Assembly: GCA_031553415.1 (NCBI GenBank)
Contig: JAVBLO010000073.1
Span: 1-39,176, forward strand
DNA length: 39,176 bases
Reading direction: 5' to 3'
Source: JAIRVZ01 sp031553415
GTDB lineage: Bacteria; Bacteroidota; Bacteroidia; Bacteroidales; Azobacteroidaceae
Under the pieces are notes generated by a model, which saw only the letters and a program-made list of their open reading frames with translations, did not search any database and was not told the DNA's origin. The first letter of the stretch is position 1. Each line of letters begins with the position of its first letter. Positions 1 through 6,595 of the stretch are shown here, piece by piece. The position numbers and the translations under genes are program-made.

Positions 1-133
1 CTGTCCGACTAATTTTATTTCACTACTTTTGTCCATGTCGCATTTTTTTTGTGGTAAAATAAATGTACGACATTCGGGCGAAACCACAATGTGGAAGTAG
101 CCCTTTTTTATTCATTTATTTTTTGTCGGACAG
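1..133. mobile_element. Possible insertion-sequence end or miniature element
   Basis: The first nine bases, CTGTCCGAC, recur as their exact reverse complement GTCGGACAG at 125-133, so the segment is bounded by a 9-bp terminal inverted repeat. No transposase reading frame lies inside. A further related pair, ATTTCACTAC (17-26) and GTAGTGAAAT (133-142), sits inside the left end but just outside the right end, so the structure is a mosaic rather than one simple palindrome. GTCCGACTA occurs a third time at 204-212. The window begins exactly at the repeat, which would fit a contig ending in a multicopy element. The family cannot be named from this much sequence. Confidence 0.35.
76..110 (+). terminator. 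Terminator-like hairpin with T-run
   Basis: GGGC (76-79) pairs with GCCC (100-103), and an inner perfect palindrome CCACAATGTGG (84-94) makes a nested stem. A run of Ts follows from 104. It points along the plus strand and would stop transcription leaving the element on the left. No plus-strand gene is visible before it in this window. Confidence 0.4.
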
Positions 134-217
134 TAGTGAAATTAAATAATACTCCAAGGATTGTTTTACAACATAGAAGACAGCTCCCTGCAGATATATT
201 ATAGTCCGACTACAAAC

Positions 218-973
218 CTACAATTCCTTCTTTTTCAACATTGTTAATACCTTCTTCAAATCCTCGGGAGTATCAATACCAACAGTTTCTTCATCAGTAA
301 TACCAACTTTGATGACATAGCCATTCTCCAACCAACGCAATTGCTCTAATGATTCCGCCTTTTCCAAACTGGATTGAGGAAGTGATGTAATTTCTTTCAG
401 AACCTCAGCTTTGTATGCATACAAACCAATATGTTTGTAATAAGTATGGGCAGTTGTCCATTTTGTAAAATCATTACTTCTTACAAAAGGAATAATAGAA
501 CGGCTGAAATACAATGCCTGCATATCCTTATTCAACACCACTTTAGGAGTATTCGGATTAGCTAATACATCATAACCAGTATTGGAATCATAAGGCTTAA
601 CAAGAGTAGCTATTTGCGTTTGGGAATCTTCAAAACAAGATTTTAGCAATTCAATTTGGGAAGGTTTTATAAAAGGCTCGTCACCTTGTATATTAATTAT
701 CACATCATATTCCTTTCCTGTTTTTGTAAATGCTTCAAAACAACGGTCTGTGCCGCTTTGGTGATTTCCTGAAGTCATTACCACTTTTCCACCAAAAGTT
801 TTTACAGCATCAAAAATACGCTGGTCATCAGTGGCAACACAAAGATCATCCAAAACACCGGCAACTTGTTCATAAACACGTTGAATCATCGTTTTTCCGA
901 GCATATCAACCAATGGTTTGCCGGGAAAACGGGTAGAAGCATAACGGGCGGGAATTATTCCGAGAAAGGTCAT
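218..973 (-). CDS. kdsB: 3-deoxy-manno-octulosonate cytidylyltransferase (CMP-KDO synthetase)
   Basis: KdsB activates KDO with CTP to give CMP-KDO, the donor for the lipopolysaccharide inner core, in the cytoplasm. The 251-residue length is normal for the family. The N-terminus carries the nucleotide-binding signature IIPARYASTRFPGKPL (about 6-21), followed by the family's NIQGDEPF block around residue 93 and GIDTPEDL near the C-terminus. It lies downstream of glyA on the same strand, separated by a heptamer palindrome (977-1031), so the two may be partly cotranscribed. No separate promoter was seen in the short gap. Identification is secure. Confidence 0.96.
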   Translation of the reverse strand: MTFLGIIPARYASTRFPGKPLVDMLGKTMIQRVYEQVAGVLDDLCVATDDQRIFDAVKTFGGKVVMTSGNHQSGTDRCFEAFTKTGKEYDVIINIQGDEPFIKPSQIELLKSCFEDSQTQIATLVKPYDSNTGYDVLANPNTPKVVLNKDMQALYFSRSIIPFVRSNDFTKWTTAHTYYKHIGLYAYKAEVLKEITSLPQSSLEKAESLEQLRWLENGYVIKVGITDEETVGIDTPEDLKKVLTMLKKKEL

Positions 974-976
974 AAA

Positions 977-1031
977 AAGAAGTGAGAAGTGAGAAGTTAA
1001 TCTAATTCAAACTTCCCACTTCTTACTTCTT
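977..1031. repeat. Heptamer-built inverted repeat between glyA and kdsB
   Basis: The left arm (977-998) is made of GAAGTGA-type heptamers. The right arm (1010-1031) is its reverse complement over 22 nt with two differences. Loop 999-1009. It would form a hairpin in the glyA-kdsB transcript and may attenuate or terminate it, although no T-run follows. Confidence 0.8.
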
Positions 1032-1037
1032 AAAAAA

Positions 1038-2318
1038 TTACCATGCAAACAGAGGATATTCTCTCATCATTTGATTAACTTTTTCACGAACTGCCTTGAT
1101 TTTTGTTTCATCGGCAACATGAGCCAATACAGAATCAATCAGTTCTACAATTTCAGCCATCAATGGTTCTTTTGCTCCACGAGTAGTGATTGCAGGAGTA
1201 CCGAAGCGTAAACCTGAAGTTAAGAACGGACTGCGGCTATCGAATGGGACCATATTTTTATTGGTGGTGATATCTGCCGAAACCAATGCTTTTTCAGCCT
1301 CTTTTCCTGTCAGTTCAGGAAATTTGGAACGTAAATCAATTAGCATCAAATGGTTATCCGTACCACCGGAAACAATTTTGTATCCTTTGTCTGTAAATGC
1401 CTTAGCCATTGCTTTGGCATTCATTTGCACTTGTTTTTGGTATTCTTTGTATGAAGGATCTAATGCTTCTCCGAAAGATACAGCCTTTGAAGCAATAACA
1501 TGCTCTAACGGACCTCCTTGAACTCCAGGAAATACTGCGGAATCCAATAATGAAGACATCATTCTGATTTCTCCCTTGGGAGTTTTCTTTCCCCAGGGAT
1601 TTTCAAAATCCTGTCCCATTAAAATAATCCCACCACGAGGTCCACGAAGTGTTTTATGTGTTGTAGAAGTAACAATATGTGCATGTGGAAGCGGATTGTC
1701 CAGTAAACCGGCAGCAATTAATCCGGCCGGGTGCGCCATATCCACCATAAAGATAGCACCGATTTTATCTGCAATCTTCCGGATACGGGCATAATCCCAT
1801 TCACGGGAATAAGCAGATGCTCCTGCTATGATTAATTTCGGTTTTTCAGTCAAAGCAACCGACTCCATCTGATCATAATCAACTCTTCCGGTTTCTTCTT
1901 TTACATTATATTCCAAAGCATGATACATCAAACCGGAGAAATTAACAGGAGAACCATGAGAAAGGTGTCCTCCATGAGAAAGATTCAATCCCAGGAATTT
2001 GTCTCCGGCTTGCAAACAGGCAAGAAAAACAGCCATATTGGCTTGGGCGCCCGAATGTGGTTGTACATTAGCCCACGCAGCACCAAAAAGTTGTTTTAAC
2101 CTGTCGATTGCAACTTGTTCGCTTTGGTCAACAACCTCACATCCACCATAATATCTTTTTCCCGGATAACCTTCGGCATATTTATTGGTTAAGCAAGACC
2201 CCGTGGCTTGCATTACTTGTTCACTAACAAAATTTTCGGAAGCGATTAATTCGATTCCTTTTAGCTGACGTTGGTATTCCTTACCAATAATGTCGAAAAT
2301 TAAATCATCACGTTTCAT
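1038..2318 (-). CDS. glyA: Serine hydroxymethyltransferase
   Basis: This PLP enzyme interconverts serine and glycine and charges tetrahydrofolate with a one-carbon unit in the cytoplasm. The protein has 426 residues, as usual. Family blocks are visible: ELIASENF near residue 24, NVQPHSGAQAN near 84, the PLP-lysine region VTSTTHKTLRGPRGG near 216-230, and the C-terminal SGLRFGTPAITTRG. A TAnnTTTG promoter box lies on the minus strand at 2372-2365, about 45 nt before the ATG, divergent from the prmA promoter. kdsB follows. Confidence 0.98.
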   Translation of the reverse strand: MKRDDLIFDIIGKEYQRQLKGIELIASENFVSEQVMQATGSCLTNKYAEGYPGKRYYGGCEVVDQSEQVAIDRLKQLFGAAWANVQPHSGAQANMAVFLACLQAGDKFLGLNLSHGGHLSHGSPVNFSGLMYHALEYNVKEETGRVDYDQMESVALTEKPKLIIAGASAYSREWDYARIRKIADKIGAIFMVDMAHPAGLIAAGLLDNPLPHAHIVTSTTHKTLRGPRGGIILMGQDFENPWGKKTPKGEIRMMSSLLDSAVFPGVQGGPLEHVIASKAVSFGEALDPSYKEYQKQVQMNAKAMAKAFTDKGYKIVSGGTDNHLMLIDLRSKFPELTGKEAEKALVSADITTNKNMVPFDSRSPFLTSGLRFGTPAITTRGAKEPLMAEIVELIDSVLAHVADETKIKAVREKVNQMMREYPLFAW

Positions 2319-2364
2319 CTGATAAATATGTAAATTTAATATGAATCCCTTTTAAATTTCGATA

Positions 2365-2372
2365 CAAATGTA
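2365..2372 (-). promoter_or_regulatory. Bacteroidetes -7 box (TACATTTG) for glyA
   Basis: The minus strand reads TACATTTG, an exact match to the Bacteroidetes TAnnTTTG element, placed in the divergent glyA/prmA gap with room for a leader of about 40 nt. Confidence 0.65.
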
Positions 2373-2406
2373 CGGCAATATTTTTTATTATTAAACTAAA
2401 ACAAGT

Positions 2407-2414
2407 TACTTTTG
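2407..2414 (+). promoter_or_regulatory. Bacteroidetes -7 box (TACTTTTG) for prmA
   Basis: TACTTTTG matches TAnnTTTG and lies 24 nt before the prmA ATG. Confidence 0.7.
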
Positions 2415-2437
2415 CAAAGAAAAACAGAAGTTAAACT

Positions 2438-3286
2438 ATGAACTACTACGAAATAAAATTCAACATTGAGCCCAACACAGAAGCAAATCGTGATGTATTG
2501 GCAGCGGTTTTAGCCGAAATTGGCTTTGAAAGTTTTACGGAAAACTCTGGTGGAATAGATGCCTATGTTTCTGAAAAGTTATATGATGAAGAGAAAATTA
2601 AAGTTTGTATAATTGATTTTCCTTTAGAAAATACAAAACTAAGTTATACAGCTTCCTTTATTGAGACGAAAGACTGGAATGAAGAGTGGGAAAAAAACTT
2701 TTTCCAACCCATTATAATTAAAGACCAATGTGTAATACATAGTTCTTTTCACGAAAATATTCCTATATTACCTTACGATATTGTTATTGATCCGAAAATG
2801 GCGTTCGGCACAGGGCACCATGAAACTACCAGCCTGATGATTTCTTTCCTGTTGGATACAGATGTCAGGAATAAATCATTTTTGGATATGGGTTGCGGAA
2901 CTGCCGTTTTAGCTATTTTGGCAAAAATGAAAGGTGCTCAACCTGTTATTGCTATTGATATAGATGAATGGGCGTATAATAATTCGATAGAAAATATCCG
3001 ATTAAACAATACAGAAGATATTGATATCAGATTAGGAGGCGCCGAACTACTGGGAAAAGAAAAATTTGACGTTATTTATGCAAATATCAACAGAAATATT
3101 TTGTTGAATGATATGCGCATTTATGCATCTTGCATGAAATCCGGCGCAGAACTATACATGAGTGGCTTTTACAAGGAAGATATGGAAATCATCAAGGAAG
3201 AGTGCGTAAAAAACAACCTCCAATTTATTTCTTATTTAGAAAAAAACAACTGGGTAGCTATTAATGTAATTAAAAATGAAAAATGA
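2438..3286 (+). CDS. prmA: Ribosomal protein L11 methyltransferase
   Basis: This SAM-dependent methyltransferase modifies ribosomal protein L11. The 282-residue protein has the N-terminal L11-recognition domain (about 1-60 here) followed by a class I methyltransferase fold. The PrmA hallmark DPKMAFGTGHHETT is near residue 119, the SAM loop FLDMGCGTAVLAILA follows near 149, and YANINRNIL is the catalytic NP-like motif region. The last codons (NEK, stop TGA) are written by the heptamer palindrome at 3275-3322, so the repeat has taken over the gene end. It is convergent with the epimerase gene. Confidence 0.95.
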   Translation: MNYYEIKFNIEPNTEANRDVLAAVLAEIGFESFTENSGGIDAYVSEKLYDEEKIKVCIIDFPLENTKLSYTASFIETKDWNEEWEKNFFQPIIIKDQCVIHSSFHENIPILPYDIVIDPKMAFGTGHHETTSLMISFLLDTDVRNKSFLDMGCGTAVLAILAKMKGAQPVIAIDIDEWAYNNSIENIRLNNTEDIDIRLGGAELLGKEKFDVIYANINRNILLNDMRIYASCMKSGAELYMSGFYKEDMEIIKEECVKNNLQFISYLEKNNWVAINVIKNEK

Positions 3287-3322
3287 AAAATTATTTTTTG
3301 TTCTAATTTTTCATTTTTCATT
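3275..3322. repeat. Perfect 19-bp inverted repeat, bidirectional terminator candidate
   Basis: Arms 3275-3293 and 3304-3322 are exact reverse complements built from AATGAAA heptamers, with a 10-nt loop. The structure lies between convergent prmA and the epimerase gene, overlaps the last codons and TGA of prmA, and ends 2 nt before the stop of the opposing gene. Confidence 0.85.
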
Positions 3323-3324
3323 AT

Positions 3325-4281
3325 TTACAGCCACCCATTCTGCTTATACCATTCAACACTGGCTTGCAACCCTTTTTCCAAATCATATTCAGGGTGGAAG
3401 CCCAAATCTTCGATTAAAGGTTGGTTGGAACAACTCCAATCACGTTTTTTCATAATTTTATATTTGTCCCGGTTAAGGGTTGATGCTTTTTTTCGCATTC
3501 TAAATAAAAATTCGGAAATGGCAGAAACTGTATATAGTAAGAAGAATGGAATCTTAATACGTAAAACAATTTTTTTTCCAAGAACCTTTTTTACCAACTT
3601 TGTGTATTCTGAATCGGTATATATTTCGCCGTCAGAAACAACATACATTTTCTTCGACAAATTGCTTTCCAATGCAAGAAAAACGGCTTGAACCAAATCT
3701 GTTATATATACAAAAGTAAGCTGTTGGGGTTTGAATCCGGCTGTTACATCTAATCCAGCCTTGATTGATTTTATTATCATGTAATAATCCTTTTCGCGCG
3801 GTCCATAGACACCTGTAGGACGCATGACTATATAAGGAATATTTGAGCAAAACTGCAAGTATTGCTCTGCTTTCAGTTTGCTTAACCCGTATGCTGTTTC
3901 AGGAAATAATACACTGAGACTGCTCATCAAAATAAATTTTTCCGGAGCATTTTCAGTGTCCTGCAAAGCATCCACAAAATTAGCAGTATACCGGTAATTA
4001 ACAGTATAAAATTCAGAAGTATTAATACATTTGGTGACCCCTGCATTATGTACTATATAATCCCATTTCCCATGTTCGGCAACATGGGCTTGTATTTGTC
4101 GTTTAAGTATTCCTTTGTTAGAATAATTTAAATCGATAAATTGAATGTGTGTGTTTGTTAAATACTCCCGATTACTTTTTTTGCGGATACCGGCCCAAGT
4201 TTCCCAGCCCATTTCTAATGCCTTTTCTACCAAAAAACTGCCGATGAAACCACTTGCTCCAGTGATCAATATTTTCTTCAT
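3325..4281 (-). CDS. NAD(P)-dependent epimerase/dehydratase (SDR superfamily)
   Basis: The 318-residue protein is an extended short-chain dehydrogenase. The Rossmann glycine motif GASGFIG is at residues 8-14, the catalytic YxxxK appears as YGLSK near residue 131, and MRPTGVYGPREKDYY follows in the substrate domain. The family acts on nucleotide sugars, steroid-like or isoprenoid-like alcohols, or dihydroflavonols, and the sequence alone does not fix the substrate. Its ATG overlaps the tadA stop in an ATGA (4278-4281), so it is translationally coupled as the third gene of the minus operon RHH protein, tadA, epimerase. Confidence 0.85.
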   Translation of the reverse strand: MKKILITGASGFIGSFLVEKALEMGWETWAGIRKKSNREYLTNTHIQFIDLNYSNKGILKRQIQAHVAEHGKWDYIVHNAGVTKCINTSEFYTVNYRYTANFVDALQDTENAPEKFILMSSLSVLFPETAYGLSKLKAEQYLQFCSNIPYIVMRPTGVYGPREKDYYMIIKSIKAGLDVTAGFKPQQLTFVYITDLVQAVFLALESNLSKKMYVVSDGEIYTDSEYTKLVKKVLGKKIVLRIKIPFFLLYTVSAISEFLFRMRKKASTLNRDKYKIMKKRDWSCSNQPLIEDLGFHPEYDLEKGLQASVEWYKQNGWL

Positions 4282-4739
4282 CGTCTTTTACTCACAAAAA
4301 AATCTTTCATTAAATCAATCGAATCATCTTTTAATACATCCTGGATAACCTCTGTTTTTGGATGCAAAACATTGGGAGCAAATCGAGAATATCCCCTTTT
4401 CTCATCTTTGGCACCATATACTACCTTTGAAATTTGTGACCAACCCAATGCACCAGCGCACATAGGGCAAGGCTCAACGGTCACATATAATATACAATCT
4501 TTTAAATATTTTCCACCTAAAACGGAAGCTGCCGCTGTAATGGCTTGCATTTCAGCATGGGCGGTTACATCATTTAACATTTCAGTAAGATTATGCGCCC
4601 TCGCAATAATCCTTCCTTTACAAACAATCACCGCTCCAATAGGAACTTCACCTTTTTCTTTAGCACAACGCGCTTCAACAAGCGCTTGCTTCATAAAATA
4701 TTCATCACTCAAAAACTCAACATTCTTTCCATTCATCAT
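4278..4739 (-). CDS. tadA: tRNA-specific adenosine deaminase
   Basis: TadA deaminates the wobble adenosine of tRNA-Arg(ACG) to inosine. The 153-residue protein carries the zinc deaminase signature: HAEMQAI (His ligand and catalytic Glu) near residue 61 and PCPMCAGAL (two Cys ligands) near residue 91. The start is ambiguous between two adjacent Met codons (MMNGK). The first overlaps the stop of the upstream small gene in an ATGA at 4736-4739, arguing for coupling. A cytidine-deaminase relative such as guanine deaminase is possible but the PCPMCAGA form favours TadA. Confidence 0.9.
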   Translation of the reverse strand: MMNGKNVEFLSDEYFMKQALVEARCAKEKGEVPIGAVIVCKGRIIARAHNLTEMLNDVTAHAEMQAITAAASVLGGKYLKDCILYVTVEPCPMCAGALGWSQISKVVYGAKDEKRGYSRFAPNVLHPKTEVIQDVLKDDSIDLMKDFFVSKRR

Positions 4740-4933
4740 CTCCTCATTTCATTTTCACTAAAAAGCGTCGGATAATCCTGTTCCAACATTTTCAACACAT
4801 GAGAAATAACAACCTCACGATACCAGCGGGAACGATTTGAAATATGATATTTAGACAGATAATTTGAAATCAATTTATGTTCTTCTTCATTCAACATAAA
4901 AGTAACTTTTTGATTTCTGACAAATTCCGACAT
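4736..4933 (-). CDS. Small ribbon-helix-helix-like DNA-binding protein
   Basis: A 65-residue basic protein. The beginning VTFMLNEEEHKLISNYLSKY followed by SNRSRWYREVV resembles the strand-helix-helix of MetJ/Arc or MobC-type regulators. No enzyme motif is present. It is first in the minus operon with tadA and the epimerase, overlapping tadA by 4 nt, and has its own TAnnTTTG promoter. It could autoregulate this operon, but that is inference from fold and position. Its real existence is supported by the two ATGA couplings in series. Confidence 0.7.
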   Translation of the reverse strand: MSEFVRNQKVTFMLNEEEHKLISNYLSKYHISNRSRWYREVVISHVLKMLEQDYPTLFSENEMRR

Positions 4934-4955
4934 TCAGGTTATGTTAATGTTTTTG

Positions 4956-4963
4956 CAAAAGTA
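4956..4963 (-). promoter_or_regulatory. -7 box (TACTTTTG) for the RHH-tadA-epimerase operon
   Basis: The minus strand reads TACTTTTG, 22 nt before the ATG at 4933. It is back-to-back with the yraN promoter. Confidence 0.6.
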
Positions 4964-4996
4964 GTTTCTTCCTTTATAATATAAAAAAAAATTAAC

Positions 4997-5004
4997 TATT
5001 TTTG
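4997..5004 (+). promoter_or_regulatory. -7 box (TATTTTTG) for yraN
   Basis: TATTTTTG fits TAnnTTTG and lies 18 nt before the ATG at 5023. Its final TTG is in frame with yraN and can be mistaken for a start codon. Confidence 0.65.
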
Positions 5005-5022
5005 TCAAAAATATTGATTATT

Positions 5023-5397
5023 ATGGCCGAACATAACCAGGTTGGGAAAGAGGGAGAAATCGCCGCCATTGAGTACTTAAAAAACAAAGGATACCAAATT
5101 TTACACACGAATTGGCGTAAAGGGCGTTACGAATTGGATATAATAGCAAAAACCGATGACGAATTGGTAGTTGTGGAAGTGAAAACCCGCTCAGGAATTC
5201 CATTGGAAATGCCCGAATTGGCTGTAGATAACCAGAAAATAAATCACATCGTTTGGGCTGCTGACTTATATGTAAAAATGTTTGACATTGATTTACCCGC
5301 CCGTTTTGATATTATTTCAATAACAGGTTACCCTCCGAATTATATTATCGACCATTTGGAAGATGCTTTTTATCCGCCAGTAAAAATTTATAGATAA
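5023..5397 (+). CDS. YraN family (UPF0102) endonuclease-fold protein
   Basis: YraN proteins are small, with a restriction-endonuclease-like core; their cellular job is unsettled. The 124-residue product starts MAEHNQVGKEGEIAA and shows the nuclease core: GKEGE near the start, YELDIIAK (D of the active site) and VVVEVKTRS (E-x-K). A longer frame from TTG at 5002 exists, but that TTG is the end of the promoter box, so ATG 5023 is chosen. The next gene begins on the base after its stop, so the two are cotranscribed. Confidence 0.88.
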   Translation: MAEHNQVGKEGEIAAIEYLKNKGYQILHTNWRKGRYELDIIAKTDDELVVVEVKTRSGIPLEMPELAVDNQKINHIVWAADLYVKMFDIDLPARFDIISITGYPPNYIIDHLEDAFYPPVKIYR

Positions 5398-5751
5398 ATG
5401 AACATTGAAGAATTAAGGGATTTTTGCCTTAGCATCAAAGGCGCTTCCGAATGTTTGCCTTTCGACGAATATAATGTGGTATTTAAAGTGTTAGATAAAA
5501 TGTTTGCTCTTTTACCTTTAGACAGAGATAGGTTGTGTGTTTCGGTAAAATGTGATCCTGAAAAAGCTATTGAGTTGCGGGAACACTATAATGCCGTTGA
5601 GCCGGCTTATCATTTCAACAAAAAATATTGGAATACAATATATCTCAACAATGACATGGAGGATGAAGAAGTCAGGAAATGGATTCGACATTCTGTCGAT
5701 GAGGTCGTCAAAAAGCTACCTAAAAAAATAAGGGACGAATACTACTCATAG
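5398..5751 (+). CDS. MmcQ/YjbR family protein
   Basis: A 117-residue protein with the CyaY-like DNA-binding fold of the MmcQ/YjbR family: N-terminal MNIEELRDFCLSIKGASE, the central block CVSVKCDPEKAIELRE, and C-terminal HSVDEVVKKLPKKIRDEY. The function of the family is not established; the fold suggests nucleic-acid binding. Its ATG directly follows the yraN stop (no gap), so the pair forms one transcript. A heptamer palindrome follows, before birA. Confidence 0.85.
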   Translation: MNIEELRDFCLSIKGASECLPFDEYNVVFKVLDKMFALLPLDRDRLCVSVKCDPEKAIELREHYNAVEPAYHFNKKYWNTIYLNNDMEDEEVRKWIRHSVDEVVKKLPKKIRDEYYS

Positions 5752-5752
5752 G

Positions 5753-5820
5753 AAATTAAGAGTTAAGAATTAAGAGTTGAAATTTCTAATTCTTAACTCT
5801 TAATTCTTAATTCTTAATTT
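5753..5820. repeat. Heptamer inverted repeat ending at the birA start
   Basis: The left arm 5753-5778 is built from TTAAGAG/TTAAGAA heptamers. Its complement occupies the right arm up to 5820 (26-nt arms, one wobble difference). The right arm ends one base before the birA ATG at 5822, leaving no room for a free ribosome-landing site outside the hairpin. Confidence 0.85.
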
Positions 5821-5821
5821 C

Positions 5822-6550
5822 ATGTTTAACAAACTCAAAATAGATTCTGTAGCCTCTACCAATTCTGAACTAAAAAGAATATGTTCAGAACAACAATTGC
5901 TGTCTTTTTCAACTTTAGTTGCTGCCAAGCAGACTGCAGGCCGGGGGCAAACCGGCACTTCATGGGAATCAGAACCCTATAAAAACCTTACTTTCAGTAC
6001 TATCTTATTTCCGGAAAACCTATCTGTAAAACAAAGTTTTTTCATTTCCCGGTTTTTTGCTCTCGCAATAAAAAAAACATTGGATAAATACATTGAACAT
6101 ATCACTATTAAATGGCCTAACGATATTTATTTCCGGGAGAAAAAAATATGCGGGATATTAATTGAAAATGAGATTTTAGGTGCTTATGTATCTTCTTCCA
6201 TTATTGGGATAGGACTTAATGTAAATCAGGAGTGTTTTGTAAGTAATGCACCTAATCCCATATCCATGAAGCAAATAACCGGAGAAAATTATCCTTTGGA
6301 TAAACTTCTTGACTCCATACTTGAAATTGCTCAAAATAAATATCGACAGTTTTTATCAGGCGATCTTGAAAATATTAGTACAGAATACCACCAGGCTTTA
6401 TACAGGGAATCAGGGTACTACAATTATGAAGATAAAAACGGATGTTTTCAAGCCTGTATCAAAGAAATAAAAGATGACGGAACTTTAATCCTTGAAACCG
6501 GAAACGGGGAAATCAAACATTATCTTTTTAAGGAAGTCAGGTTTATATAA
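5822..6550 (+). CDS. birA: Biotin--[acetyl-CoA-carboxylase] ligase (monofunctional)
   Basis: BirA makes biotinyl-AMP and attaches biotin to the carrier lysine of biotin enzymes. The 242-residue protein has the biotin-binding motif GRGQTGTSWES near residue 41 and KWPNDIYFREKKICGILIE near 97 (catalytic KWPND). The N-terminal winged-helix repressor domain of the bifunctional enzyme is absent, so it should not regulate biotin genes itself. The start MFNKLKIDSVASTNSELK matches the usual beginning of the family, supporting ATG 5822 even though a palindrome abuts it. Confidence 0.94.
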   Translation: MFNKLKIDSVASTNSELKRICSEQQLLSFSTLVAAKQTAGRGQTGTSWESEPYKNLTFSTILFPENLSVKQSFFISRFFALAIKKTLDKYIEHITIKWPNDIYFREKKICGILIENEILGAYVSSSIIGIGLNVNQECFVSNAPNPISMKQITGENYPLDKLLDSILEIAQNKYRQFLSGDLENISTEYHQALYRESGYYNYEDKNGCFQACIKEIKDDGTLILETGNGEIKHYLFKEVRFI

Positions 6551-6566
6551 TTTGCAGAAAAAATTG

Positions 6567-6574
6567 TACCTTTG
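6567..6574 (+). promoter_or_regulatory. -7 box (TACCTTTG) for uvrA
   Basis: TACCTTTG matches TAnnTTTG and is 21 nt before the uvrA ATG. Confidence 0.7.
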
Positions 6575-6595
6575 CACCCTTTCAATTAAGATTTT

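Noticed and set aside
977..1031. Heptamer arrays as CRISPR
   Set aside because: The units are contiguous with no unique spacers, and no cas genes are present.
3632..3850. Antisense and other overlapping frames throughout the window
   Set aside because: They lie wholly inside well-identified genes, lack family motifs and promoters, and follow from the codon use of the real gene.
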